From Ryuthela nishihirai (Eukaryota > Arthropoda > Arachnida > Araneae > Heptathelidae), in NCBI GenBank assembly GCA_038380435.1, contig JAWZYU010000034.1:2586704-2650703 (forward strand): a stretch of 64,000 bases of DNA. The letters run 5' to 3'. Made by a program: the position numbers and the translations under genes. The notes beneath the pieces were generated by a model that saw only the letters and a list, made by a program, of their open reading frames with translations, made no database searches and had not been told where the DNA came from. Positions 1-10,056 of this stretch are shown piece by piece. The first letter of the stretch is position 1; the number at the start of each line of letters is the position of its first letter.

Positions 1-2100
1 TACCCGGGGCTCGAACCTCGTCCCTTAGATCATGAGGATGGCAGGACCTCAGCAGAAAAACGACACACACAGCCATGCCATACCCGGGTTCGAACCCCGT
101 CCCTTAGATAATGAGGATGGCAGGAACTCAGCAGAAAAACGACACACACATCCATGCCTTACCCGGGGTTCGAACCCCGTCCCTTAGATAATGAGGATGG
201 CAGGAACTCAGCAGAAAAACGACACACACAGCCATGCCATACCCGGGGCTCGAACCTCGTCCCTTAGATCATGAGGAGGGCAGGACCTCAGCAGAAAAGC
301 GACACACACATCCATGCCTTACCCGGGGCTCGAACCCCGTCCCTTAGATAATGAGGATGGCAGGAACTCAGCAGAAAAACGACACACACAGCCATGCCAT
401 ACCCGGGGCTCGAACCTCGTCCCTTAGATCATGAGGATGGCAGGACCTCAGCAGAAAAACGACACACACAGCCATGCCATACCCGGGGCTCGAACCTCGT
501 CCCTTAGATCATGAGGATGGCAGGACCTCAGCAGAAAAACGACACACACAGCCATGCCATACCCGGGGCTCGAACCCCGTCCCTTAGATAATGAGGATGG
601 CAGGACCTCAGCAGAAAAACGACACACACAACCATGCCATACCCCGGGCTCGAACCTCGTCCCTTAGATCATGAGGATGGCAGGACCTCAGCAGAAAAGC
701 GACACACACAGCCATGCCATACCCGGGGCTCGAACCTCGTCCCTTAGATCATGAGGATGGCAGGACCTCAGCAGAAAAGCGACACACACAGCCATGCCAT
801 ACCCGGGGCTCGAACCTCGTCCCTTAGATCATGAGGATGGCAGGACCTCAGCAGAAAAGCGACACACACATCCATGACTTACCCGGGTTCGAACCCCGTC
901 CCTTAGATCATGAGGATGGCAGGAACTCAGCAGAAAAACGACACACACAGCCATGCCATACCCGGGGCTCGAACCCCGTCCCTTAGATCATGAGGATGGC
1001 AGGACCTCAGCAGAAAAACGACACACACAGCCATGCCATACCCGGGGCTCGAACCTCGTCCCTTAGATCATGAGGAGGGCAGGACCTCAGCAGAAAAGCG
1101 ACACACACATCCATGCCTTACCCGGGGTTCGAACCCCGTCCCTTAGATAATGAGGATGGCAGGAACTCAGCAGAAAAACGACACACACAGCCATGCCATA
1201 CCCGGGGCTCGAACCCCGTCCCTTAGATCATGAGGATGGCAGGACCTCAGCAGAAAAACGACACACACAGCCATGCCATACCCGGGCTCGAACCCCGTCC
1301 CTTTGATCATGAGGATGGCAGGACCTCAGCAGAAAAACGACACACACAGCCATGCCATACCCGGGGCTCGAACCTCGTCCCTTAGATCATGAGGATGGCA
1401 GGACCTCAGCAGAAAAACGACACACACAGCCATGCCATACCCGGGGCTCGAACCTCGTCCCTTAGATCATGAGGATGGCAGGACCTCAGCAGAAAAGCGA
1501 CACACACAGCCATGCCATACCCGGGGCTCGAACCTCGTCCCTTAGATCATGAGGATGGCAGGACCTCAGCAGAAAAGCGACACACACAGCCATGCCATAC
1601 CCTTAGATCATGCTTGCCTTAGATCATGAGGAGGGCAGGACCTCAGCAGAAAAGCGACACACACATCCATGCCTTACCCGGGGTTCGAACCCCGTCCCTT
1701 AGATCATGAGGATGGCAGGACCTCAGCAGAAAAACGACACACACAGCCATGCCATACCCGGGGCTCGAACCTCGTCCCTTAGATCATGAGGATGGCAGGA
1801 CCTCAGCAGAAAAGCGACACACACAGCCATGCCATACCCGGGGCTCGAACCTCGTCCCTTAGATCATGAGGATGGCAGGACCTCAGCAGAAAAGCGACAC
1901 ACACAGCCATGCCATACCCTTAGATCATGCTTGCCTTAGATCATGAGGAGGGCAGGACCTCAGCAGAAAAGCGACACACACATCCATGCCTTACCCGGGG
2001 TTCGAACCCCGTCCCTTAGATAATGAGGATGGCAGGACTTCAGCAGAAAAACGACACACGCAGCCATGCCTTACCCGGGGCTCGAACCCAGATCCCTTAG
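1..2100. repeat. 80-bp satellite derived from a tRNA-SINE
   Basis: About 26 head-to-tail copies of an 80-bp unit run from the window edge, so the true array is longer. Each unit has a T-arm/box-B-like core (on the minus strand GGTTCGAGCCCC) plus a non-tRNA stretch with GACACACACA. Two monomer types alternate irregularly, one with CATACCCGGGGCTCGAACCT and one with CTTACCCGGGGTTCGAACCC. A shortened junction containing TGCTTGCCTTAGATC occurs twice, 317 bp apart (near 1611 and 1928), so a block of about four monomers was duplicated. No box A is present within monomers. Confidence 0.95.
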
Positions 2101-2140
2101 ATCAACAGCCAAGCGTGCTAACGGTCACGGGACGGCTAAG
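2057..2140 (-). mobile_element. SINE-C head next to the satellite
   Basis: This is the last satellite unit, which runs on into the rest of a tRNA-like head. On the minus strand it has a degenerate box A region (TTAGCACGCTTGGC) followed by box B (GGGTTCGAGCCCC). Other SINE-C copies lie at 62.7 kb, 38.5 kb and 3.2 kb. It looks like the parent end from which the 80-bp array expanded. Confidence 0.7.
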
Positions 2141-2397
2141 CTTTAATTTTACTTTAGTTTAATCGATCAAAGAAGAAAAATGTTTAAATAAAACAATATA
2201 TAAATTTTTGGCTAATAGGTGCTACAAAAATGAACTAAATAATCTTTTAACTTCATTTTGTGCAGGTAATATTTGGATTGTTTGTATTTTATGTTTTTAC
2301 AGAAAACAATATCAGACAGGTATATTTTGTCAAGGGACCTCGCACATCAATATCAGAACTTAATTACTTTTAAAACATTAGTTACAATTAGAGTTGT
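2141..2397. other. AT-rich stretch without recognised feature
   Basis: I see no frame of note, no RNA gene and no repeat shared with the rest of the window. Confidence 0.5.
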
Positions 2398-2457
2398 CAT
2401 TGTTTTACCTCTGAGCGGCATATTTTTTTTTCACACAATGATCTAAATGGCCCAGAG
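2398..2457 (-). mobile_element. SINE-A 3' fragment
   Basis: About 60 bp match the 3' end of SINE-A in reverse (TTTTACCTCTGAGCGGCA, then CTAAATGGCC). The rest of the element is absent; it runs directly into the G-run repeat. Confidence 0.7.
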
Positions 2458-2485
2458 GCGGTCATTAGTCTCAAGATTGGAGGGG

Positions 2486-2791
2486 GTCATTTAGGGTCTT
2501 ATGGAGGATTTTATAGTCCAGAAATGAGACTCTTATGGAGGGGGGGGGGGGTCATTTAGGGTCTTATGGAGGATTTTATATTCCAGAAATGAGACTCTTA
2601 TGGAGGGGGGGGGGGTCATTTAGGGTCTTATGGAGGATTTTATACTCCAGAAATGAGACTCTTATGGAGGGGGTCATTTAGGGTCTTATGGAGGATTTTA
2701 TAGTCCAGAAATGAGACTCTTATGGAGGGGGGGGGGGGTCATTTAGGGTCTTATGGAGGATTTTATAGTCCAGAAATGAGACTCTTAACTT
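2486..2791. repeat. Minisatellite with long G runs (~65 bp x5)
   Basis: Units start GTCATTTAGGGTC at 2486, 2551, 2615, 2673 and 2738, giving spacings of 65, 64, 58 and 65 bp. Each junction carries a G run; the longest are about 11-13 bases and the third is short. Length variation is confined to the G run. A diverged relative of the unit lies near 4990-5045. Confidence 0.9.
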
Positions 2792-2910
2792 TGTCTGAAT
2801 AAATAATGAATTATTTAGCAGTCATTTTTAACAACTTGCATTTTTCATCTGGAATAATAAAGGTGCTAAGGATTTCCCTTCCTAAAAAATAAAGAAAATG
2901 TCGATCAAAC

Positions 2911-3150
2911 GTACAGTCAGTCAAAAAAATGGTTGATTATAGAATTCAGAAAAAAATGGTGGATTCGATTGATTCCTGGCAACGATTTTTTAGAAATTAG
3001 TGATCTGGCAACCTTCGTGTCACGTGACACGAAGGTTGTGATCTGAAGCGACCTGTTAGGAAGTGATCTGAAGTGATCTGATCACGTGAAGTGTTAGTGA
3101 AGTGATCTGAAGTTATATGTTAGTGATCTGAAGGTTGCCAGATCACTAAT
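2911..3150. mobile_element. Decayed Tc1-type MITE
   Basis: Contains TGGTTGATTATAGAATTCAG and the palindromic core CACGTGACACGAAGG shared with the better preserved MITEs at 3.9, 22, 23.5 and 49 kb. The terminal CAGTCGCTC is mutated to CAGTCAGTC. Several short repeats of AAGTGATCTG follow. Confidence 0.6.
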
Positions 3151-3159
3151 CCATGCCTT

Positions 3160-3255
3160 ACCCCAAACATCCATCCATGCCTTACGCGGGGGCTCGAACC
3201 CAGGTCCCGTTAATCAGTAGCCTAGCGCGCTAACCCATTGATCACGGGAGGGAAA
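3160..3255 (-). mobile_element. SINE-C tRNA-like head fragment
   Basis: The minus strand shows a box A-like AGCGCGCTAGGCTACTGAT and a box B-like GGGTTCGAGCCCCCG. The non-tRNA tail is not evident. Confidence 0.65.
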
Positions 3256-3394
3256 GTAATAAGCTTTCACAGTCGTACTTAGGAGTTGAGCATTTTCAAT
3301 GAATCAATGCTGAGTAATTAAGCCAATGTGAACGCATTTAATGGGTTTGTTTGTTGAAGTGTTCTACCGCTTAGCAGCAATTTGTTGCACACAA

Positions 3395-3595
3395 TGACTT
3401 GCCTTAACTGGCATAGTGGTTAGGCAGCTAGTGACTGTTCCAGCAAGGCAAACTTTGTGTGTTGTGTTAGCTCTAACTAAGGCAGTGGTCAGCAGTGACT
3501 TCGGTCTTAGTAGGGCATGTCCTTGTATGAGAAGGCCTGTATTAAGCTAGGAGTAGCTTCTAGGATTCTTCTCTGTCCTATATGTCGCAAATCAA
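3395..3595 (+). mobile_element. SINE-B (tRNA-like, TGGCATAGTGGTTAGG)
   Basis: Starts with a box A-like TGGCATAGTGGTTAGG and continues with TGTTCCAGCAAGGCA and GCAGTGGTCAGCAGTGACTT. The same order occurs at 7615-8285 and, reversed, at 44020-44175. The element ends near a short A-rich tail. Confidence 0.7.
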
Positions 3596-3912
3596 AAAAA
3601 AAATGAGATAAATAATCAGGTCACACGGATTTCAAAGGCTGATCAGGATGGGATTGGGACCTTGAAATAATTAGTTGAAACAAAATGGTTTTCCTGAGTG
3701 GGACTCTGACCCACACCTCCCAGAAAGAATGCTTTTGGAAGGCGTGGGTCCGGACCACTCAGGAGACCAATTTCTTTTCAATAAGTGTTTCTTGTCTACG
3801 TGAGATTTTCCTGTGATTCTTTATTAATGAAGGATTGGGACCTACTTGACTGCTGTTAAGATGCACATGGAAGCCCCCTGTGAAAGCCATCCAGTGTTTC
3901 CTTTAACCTGTA

Positions 3913-4439
3913 CAGTCGCTCAAAAAAGTATCCGAACACTAATGGTTGATTACAGAATTCAGAAAAAATATCTGGCAAAGATTTTTTTTTAGAAATTAGT
4001 GATTATCAACCTTCGTGTCACATGACACGAAGGTTGCCAGATCGCTAATTTCTAAAAAACGAATCGTTGTCAGATTTTTTTTCTGAATTCTGTAATCAAC
4101 CATAGTGTTCGGAGACTTTTTTGAGCGACTGTAGGTGGTCATATTATTTTGATACTAGATCGTGTGGGCTCACTCACAGAAATATTGAGCGTGTGCAGTT
4201 ACCGTTCACAGCAAACTGGAGCGTCTGCAGTAACTGCACACGCTCCAGTTTGCTGTGAACGGTAACTGGAGCGTGTACAGTTGCTGTACACGCTCCAGAT
4301 ATTTTTCCTGAATTCTGTAATCACGTGACACGAAGGTTGCCAGATCACTAATTTCTAAAAAAAAAAAAATCGTTGCCAGATATTTTTTTCTGAATTCTGT
4401 AATCAACCATAGTGTTCGGATATTTTTTTGAGCGACTGT
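3913..4439. mobile_element. Composite Tc1-type palindromic MITE
   Basis: The first unit, 3913-4131, is a 219-bp near-palindrome ending in CAGTCGCTCAAAAAAGTATC and its complement, flanked by TA on both sides. A second block to 4439 begins GGTGGTCATATTATTTTGAT, carries a large inner palindrome (GAGCGTGTGCAGTTACC and complement), and ends with the same terminus. TA target and termini fit the Tc1/mariner superfamily. No transposase is encoded. Confidence 0.85.
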
Positions 4440-5265
4440 ATATACTTACTTGCCTGTGCATGCATTTATATTTCCCCAAAAGCTTGTTAAATACGCAGTT
4501 CAGAATGAAAAATTATTCATATTAAAACGTTGCTTAACGCATGTCGAAATTAAAGCAATAATATGTTAAAAGCGAAAATCAGAGAGTTATTACACAGTAG
4601 TGAACAACTTTCATACAGCAAGACAGTTTCATACCCAAAGGGGGGTGGTGTGGGGGTTACCCCTTCTTCCTCCTTGACAGCTTTAATAAGGTACAGTTTT
4701 TAAAGTCCTCGAGAGTGAGACACTCAAGACATCAAACGTCATTCTCATTGGACATTTCTGAGTAACAGACTCTACCAAGGGACGAAGGATGACACATTAA
4801 TAACTTGCCAGACTCCACATCTGATGTTCCCAAAGTTTATGTCCCCACAGTCTTGAGATGAAAATATCTTCTCTGCTCTGTCCTCGATTAGATAGCGTAC
4901 ACCTTTGAGTTCGGGAGAGGATGCATCCCTTCGCTTGAATGTTAAAGCCAATTCTATGCAGTTTAAAGATCATGGTTGATGCAGAGGCAGCCATAAGTCT
5001 GTAGGGAGTCATTTAAGGTCATATGCAAGATTTTGTGGTTCAGAAAGGTCATCGAGATCTTTTCTTTTAGCAGCTTGTCTTTGGTCCCTGGGATGTTGAG
5101 AAGGTCAAGGGATTTCCTTTCTGGAATAGAAAAGGATGATTAAATCCTACACAGATAATCCCTTTACGAATGCAAAAACCGCTGGCTATGTTAAAAAAAG
5201 AGACGTGCAAGTCTCTTGATGGGGATCATGGCCCCCGTGGCCCACTACTTATGACCGCTACTGAA
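4440..5265. other. No gene recognised
   Basis: AT-rich unique sequence. The part at 4990-5045 is a diverged relative of the G-run minisatellite unit (GTCATTTAAGGTC). Short open frames here have no recognisable domain. Confidence 0.5.
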
Positions 5266-5424
5266 ATGGACAGGTTACAAGGACCTCGAGGGCTCAGAGA
5301 GGGTTGGGGGTGTGGATCCAATGGGAAGGTGTTAGGAGACAGATGAAAGTCTACAGTCAAGTCTATCCAGCGTGTTTTTTAAAGTGCACAGGGTATGACT
5401 CTCCCGCACACGCAGCCACGTCTA
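5266..5424 (-). mobile_element. SINE-A fragment cut by a mariner MITE
   Basis: Diverged SINE-A body in reverse (AAGGACCTCGAGGGCTCAGAG, then GTGCACAGGGTATGACTCTC), stopping exactly where the MITE at 5427 begins. A further SINE-A piece lies at 6932-7078, after the second MITE. Confidence 0.65.
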
Positions 5425-5426
5425 TA

Positions 5427-6039
5427 CAGGGTGAATCTGAAAAAGTGGGCAAAACTTTACGGGGTGGTAGAACGCAGCTATACGAGCAATATTCGTCATA
5501 GAATGTATGGTCGGAACGCAAACGGCGAGAAGTTAAAAGGTAGTTTTCCACTGTCACATTTAAAGAATGAACACAAGAAGGAGAGGAGATACTTCAGAAA
5601 ACATTTTATTAACAGGAATGTAATTGAGGTACATGCTCAAAGAAATTGCTCAAAAGAGCTGCCGCCAGCTGTAATGCAGGCTTCACACCTGCGGGATAGG
5701 GACCGACGCACCATTTGCGAAGACACCAGGGATTTCCGAATATCGCCGGCAACAACGGCGATCCTGGCGACTAGATCCATATCGGTTTCAATGGGGCACT
5801 CGTAGATTAGGCTTTTCATGTGGCCCCCGCCATTTCGTGGTTAGTATAACCAACCATCCTCTCGGCAATCCACGGTAGAAATGCCGTTGGGTGCGAGGAC
5901 CGACCCTTTTATACCATTTCCAACGCCACCTAGCGGCTCGCCGTTTGCGTTCCGACCATACATTCTATGACGAATATTGCTCGTATAGCTGTGTTCTGCC
6001 ACCCCGTAAAGTTTTGCCCACTTTTTCAGATTCACCCTG
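5427..6039. mobile_element. Mariner MITE with ~103-bp inverted ends
   Basis: A 613-bp element starts CAGGGTGAATCTGAAAAAGT, ends with its complement, and sits between TA dinucleotides. The arms match over roughly 103 bp. The inside keeps the 3' end of a transposase gene on the minus strand. A shorter sister with the same ends lies at 6477-6926. Confidence 0.88.
5637..5822 (-). pseudogene. Mariner-type transposase C-terminus
   Basis: A 60-codon minus-strand frame inside the MITE ends with CEACITAGGSSFEQFL and begins MKSLIYECPIETDMDLVARI. From memory of the family, this matches the C-terminal tail of mariner-type DDE transposases common in arthropods: a 'LKSLVYETPV'-like step, then 'RRCEACI..GG..FE'. 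The catalytic core is missing, so this is what remains after an internal deletion. It ties the MITE to an autonomous mariner parent. It ends at a TAG upstream of 5637. I infer no function today. Confidence 0.65.
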
Positions 6040-6476
6040 TATACATTATGGGAATGCACTTGATTCTGTGGCCTTAGCTGTGCTCAACACTTTGCTGAAT
6101 GAAATGGCTTAATTTGATGTTCTTTGGAGGTTTTCTACCATCAACTTAACGTAGCTTATATGTTGCATTGCTTTTACAGGCATTCACTTAATGAGGTGGA
6201 AATTTGTTCTTTTCCGTAAAGAAATCACTTTACAGACCTCAGAACTCGGCGAGGGATAGCTGCGTTCTACCATCGTCTAATGACAAAAGTCAGCTAATAT
6301 TACATTGACAGATAAAATTAATTATTAGTATCATGGCACTCCTTTGATCTGCTACTTGTCTTACAAAAAGTGACGATTCTTACGATAGAAAACACAATAG
6401 ATGGGAGAGACAGGTGGTTTTGGAGGTGTCGCAAAGTAACGCTAAATAATATGAAGACTCTTCGCTGTACTATATA
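6040..6476. other. Spacer between two sister MITEs
   Basis: Unique AT-rich sequence with no recognised coding or RNA feature. Confidence 0.45.
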
Positions 6477-6926
6477 CAGGGTGAATCTGAAAAAGTGGGC
6501 AAAACTTTACGGGGTGGTAGAACGCACTATACGAGCAATATTCGTCATAGAATGTATGGTCGGAACGCAAACGGCGAGAAGTTAAAAGGTAGTTTTCCAC
6601 TGTCACATTTAAAGAATGAACACAAGAAGGAGAGGAGATACTTCAGAAAACATTTTATTAACAGGAATGTAATTGAGGTACATGCTCAAAGAAATTGCTC
6701 GAAAAGTGCATATCCGCCATTTCGTGGTTAGTATAACCAGCCATCCTCTCGGCAATCCACGGTAGAAATGCCGTTGGGTGCGAGGACCTACCCTTTTATA
6801 CCATTTCCAACGCCACCTAGCGGCTCGCCGTTTGCGTTCCGACCATACATTCTATGACGAATATTGCTCGTATAGCTGCATTCTACCACCCCGTAAAGTT
6901 TTGCCCACTTTTTCAGATTCACCCTG
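6477..6926. mobile_element. Mariner MITE, deletion derivative
   Basis: Same ~103-bp ends and TA flanks as the element at 5427, but 450 bp long. It keeps the segment from AAAAGGTAGTTTTCCACTG through GAAATTGCTC, then jumps to CCGCCATTTCGTGG. The transposase tail of the larger copy is thereby lost. Confidence 0.87.
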
Positions 6927-6931
6927 TATAT

Positions 6932-7078
6932 TCCATCTGATGAGCAGATGCCTTTCCAAACCCGGAGGTGTCACCTTTCTGAGCGAAGTTCAAGGTGGAA
7001 ATTTATCGGAGATCCAGGTGGGTCCCAGGTGGGACTCGAACCTGGGAACAGCAGGCTACGTGCTCCCCACCTATCAGT
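6932..7078 (-). mobile_element. SINE-A head-side fragment
   Basis: Reverse SINE-A head with GATGCCTTTCCAAACCCGG, GGAGATCCAGG and TGGGACTCGAACCTGGGAAC. It may be the displaced other half of the fragment at 5266-5424. Confidence 0.55.
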
Positions 7079-7186
7079 ATTAGCTAATGAGGCAATTGAC
7101 ATTACTAAACATGGCTACTGGCAGCTGTTAGAAGGAATATATTATCAACATAACTCTGTTTACGAAAGAAATCGGGCCCGTGAATG

Positions 7187-7571
7187 GGTGGGGATAGCTC
7201 AGTCGGTATCACGCCAGGCTGGCAATCTGCAAATCCCAAGTTCAAGTCCCAGCTGGACCAATGTTGAGATTTATTTCCGCAAAATTCCCCGCCCTGCGCT
7301 CGGTCAGAAGGGGACGCCGTTGGGCTTGGAAAAGGCGATCTCTGTCAAATAGGAGGTTAAGCCTTCGAGCTGTGTGCAGGACAGCCATACTCTGTGCACA
7401 TTAAAGAACACGCTGGATGGCCTTGACGGGAGGCTACCATCTGTCTCCTAACAGCTATCCAGTGGGTCCCCTTCCCCAACCTTCTCTGAGCCCTCGGGGT
7501 CCTTGTGACTGATCATTTAGCCAACTGTTTGCAAAAAAAAAAAGGGCGCTCAGAGGTAAAACAACACAACC
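7187..7571 (+). mobile_element. SINE-A copy
   Basis: Full-length, tRNA-like head first: box A ATAGCTCAGTCGGTATCACG, box B AAGTTCAAGTCC (mutated), then the conserved core with GGGACGCCGTTGGGC and CACGCTGGATGGCCTTGACG, ending in GTAAAACAACACAAC. I could not identify a convincing target duplication. Confidence 0.85.
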
Positions 7572-7614
7572 GTGGAGTAATAGAATTTTAAAACAGCTTC
7601 AAAATGTGGTTCAT

Positions 7615-8285
7615 GATGAATGTATCTAATGCTTTACCAGACATAGAGGTTAAGGAGTTCGCCACTGTTCCAGCAAGGCACACATTGTGTGTTGTATTTG
7701 CTCTGAGGCAGTGGTCAGTAGTGACTTCGGTCTTAGAAGGGCCTTGACATTACTCAACATGGCTACAGACAGCCTTTGTCAGAGACATGCAATTGTGTGA
7801 GGATTGTAAAAGCTAGGAGGTTGGGTTGTTTTACCTCTGAGCGGCACTTTTTTGCACACCATGGGCTAAATGGCCAGGTCACATGGACTTCGAAGGCTCA
7901 GAGACGGTTGGGGGAGGGGACCCACTGGAACAGCTGTTGGGAGACAGATGGTAGCCTCCCGTCAAGGCCATCCAGCGTGTTCTTTAACGTGCACAGAGTA
8001 TGGCTCTCCCGCACACGAGGCCACGGCTTAACGTCCCATCCAACGGACGGCGGCCTTTCCAAGCCCATCGGTGTCCCCTACTGACCGTGCGCACGGCTGG
8101 GAATTTTGCGGAGATAAATCTCAACGCTGACCCAGCTGGAACTCGAACCAGGGAACTACAGATTACGAGCCTGGCGCGCTACCGATTGAGCCTGGCGCGC
8201 TACCGATTGAGCCACCCCCGTCCCAAAAGCTAGGAGGAGTTTCAAGGATTCTTCTCTCTCCTACAGGTTGCGAATGAGAAATAGA
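7615..8285 (+). mobile_element. SINE-B interrupted by SINE-A
   Basis: SINE-B parts (GTTCCAGCAAGGCACACA, GCAGTGGTCAGTAGTGACTT, then GGATTCTTCTCTCTCCTACA) lie on both sides of a SINE-A at 7821-8224. A 13-bp duplication, AAAAGCTAGGAGG, at 7808-7820 and 8225-8237 marks the insertion. SINE-A therefore moved after SINE-B. Confidence 0.75.
7821..8224 (-). mobile_element. SINE-A copy inside SINE-B
   Basis: Complete in reverse, from TTGGGTTGTTTTACCTC to the tRNA-like head. The head contains a 21-bp local duplication, CCTGGCGCGCTACCGATTGAG, repeated back to back at about 8170-8211. Confidence 0.88.
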
Positions 8286-9283
8286 AAGCTATAGATCTGA
8301 GAGTGCCTCTGGTGTTTGATAATTTAGTAATTATGTTTCAGTTAAGGATCGAAATCTCCCTTGAGACAATATTAAGGATCGTAGCGCCATCTTAGTGAAG
8401 GATCACGTCTCGGTATATTGGGATTCTTGCGGATTCGGTATTTGTATTTTTCCATAATGAAAAAAATTCATGAGAACAAATCAAAATTTAAAACAATTTA
8501 TTTGGTATATTTCATTATCCTTTTCATTCAAATCTAAATTAATATTTAAAAAGAATTTCCACATTATTTTTATAGTAGTGATCTTAACACTTTCTGCACT
8601 TGAAGCTATTTATAGCAAAGAGTGTGCATGCAAAACATTCACTAATCTATATAATATAAGGTGTCTGTCTGCCTGTGGCAGCTATAACTCATCGGGAATT
8701 CAACGTACATACTCCAAATTTTCAGAGAACGTTTCTGGCTGTGGTCCGGATTGCAGTACCAAATTTCAGGTCGAAAGGTCAAAAGGGGGGCTTGCTAGAA
8801 CCAAAAATATTTACCATGCTATTCCTACGGGAAACGAGAATCGCTGTCAAATTTACTGTTGCCATTTATTGCTCCCTAACTGTGAAAATAAAATGTTAAA
8901 ATAGCATTTAAATCTTCTGCTGCAAATCTGATGCCGTTGCCAGATTTCCTACATTTCCAAACGCACTCCTTAGGCTATTGTAGCTAGGGACCTGATTTTC
9001 TAACCAAAAAATGGGGTCTGGCACGAGGAACCCGCTTGCGAAATTTGGGACCTTTCGGTGAAGTTCGTCGGGAATTACAGAATGCCAAAATCTGACGAAA
9101 TAAAAATTTCTCGATCGTTTGCTACGGACTCTGAGAACGCGCGCCGAATCAGCAATGACCTTTGCAACACCGGGAAAATCTTCGTGTTCAAACTGTGATA
9201 AAATGGCGTGGGGGACACCGATTACTTAGAAAACTAACCATTAGTGCACGAAACAAATTATGCAGATTAAAAGTGATACACGA
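8286..9283. other. No assigned gene; unassigned ORF at 8470-8904
   Basis: The longest frame, 8470-8904 on the plus strand (144 codons), has an N-terminal hydrophobic stretch and many cysteines in its second half. A second frame overlaps it (8675-8899), and composition, length and lack of a recognisable domain argue against a real gene. The GTGTCTGTCTGCCTGTGGC stretch near 8661 looks repeat-like. I see nothing else. Confidence 0.4.
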
Positions 9284-9293
9284 GCTCACAATT

Positions 9294-9684
9294 GGGGCGG
9301 GGATGGCTCAGTCGGTAGCGCGCCAAGCTCGTAATCTGCAGTTCGCAGGTTCGAGTCCCAGGTGGGTCAGCGTTGAGATTTATCTCCGCAAAAATTCCCC
9401 GCCGTGCCCACGGTCAGTAGGGGACACCGATGGGCTTGGAAAGGCTGCCGTCCGTCGGATGGGACGTTAAGCCGTGGCCCCGTGGCGGGACAGCCATACC
9501 CTGTGCACGTTAAAGAACACGCTGGATGGCCTTGACGGGAGGCTACCATCTGTCTCCCAACAGCTGTTCCAGTGGGTCCCCTCCCCCAACCTTCTCTGAG
9601 CCTTCGGGGTCCATGTGACCTGGCCATTAAGCCCATTGTGTGCAAAAAAGTGCCGCTCAGAGGGAAAACAAACCAACCCAACCC
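9294..9684 (+). mobile_element. SINE-A copy with 10-bp TSD
   Basis: Head GGGGCGGGGATGGCTCAGTC, box B GGTTCGAGTCC, core and CAACCCAAC tail are all present. The 10-bp direct repeat GCTCACAATT at 9284-9293 and 9687-9696 flanks it. Confidence 0.9.
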
Positions 9685-9696
9685 TGGCTCACAATT

Positions 9697-10056
9697 TGTG
9701 TAGAAACGATGCCACGGGCCAAATGAGAACCTGATTTTTAAACCAATCACCGGTGCACACGGGGGACGCTGTGCATGATATTTCGACCGTGAGGACGAAT
9801 ATCACGGGAGCCACAGAGCGGCAAAATCTGTGGCAACGGAAATAAAAAACGCGATAGCTTACGCAAAAACTAAGCCACGAGCTAGAGAGTGCTCACTGAC
9901 GTCGACAACGATCCAAGTCAACACCGGGCAAATTTCTTCCTATTGAAAATCTGTGCTAAAATGTCGGGGGGTGGGGGGTACTTACAAAATTTACTCTTCG
10001 TGCAGTGAAGAGAATATACAGGATAAAAGTGACACCCTGGCAGCGACCGGTAAGTT
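9697..10056. other. No gene recognised
   Basis: Moderately GC-rich unique sequence with no long frame, followed by a run of G/T near 9965. Nothing assigned. Confidence 0.45.

Noticed and set aside
1..2100. CRISPR-like array
   Set aside because: Monomers are contiguous with no unique spacers, and the context is eukaryotic.
8470..8904. Cys-rich 144-codon frame resembling a small secreted protein
   Set aside because: No plausible cleavage site or cysteine framework, an equally open overlapping frame, and repeat-like flanks.
9305..9372. tRNA gene
   Set aside because: Box A and B are good, but this is the head of SINE-A, repeated many times with the same 3' body, and has no proper acceptor stem.
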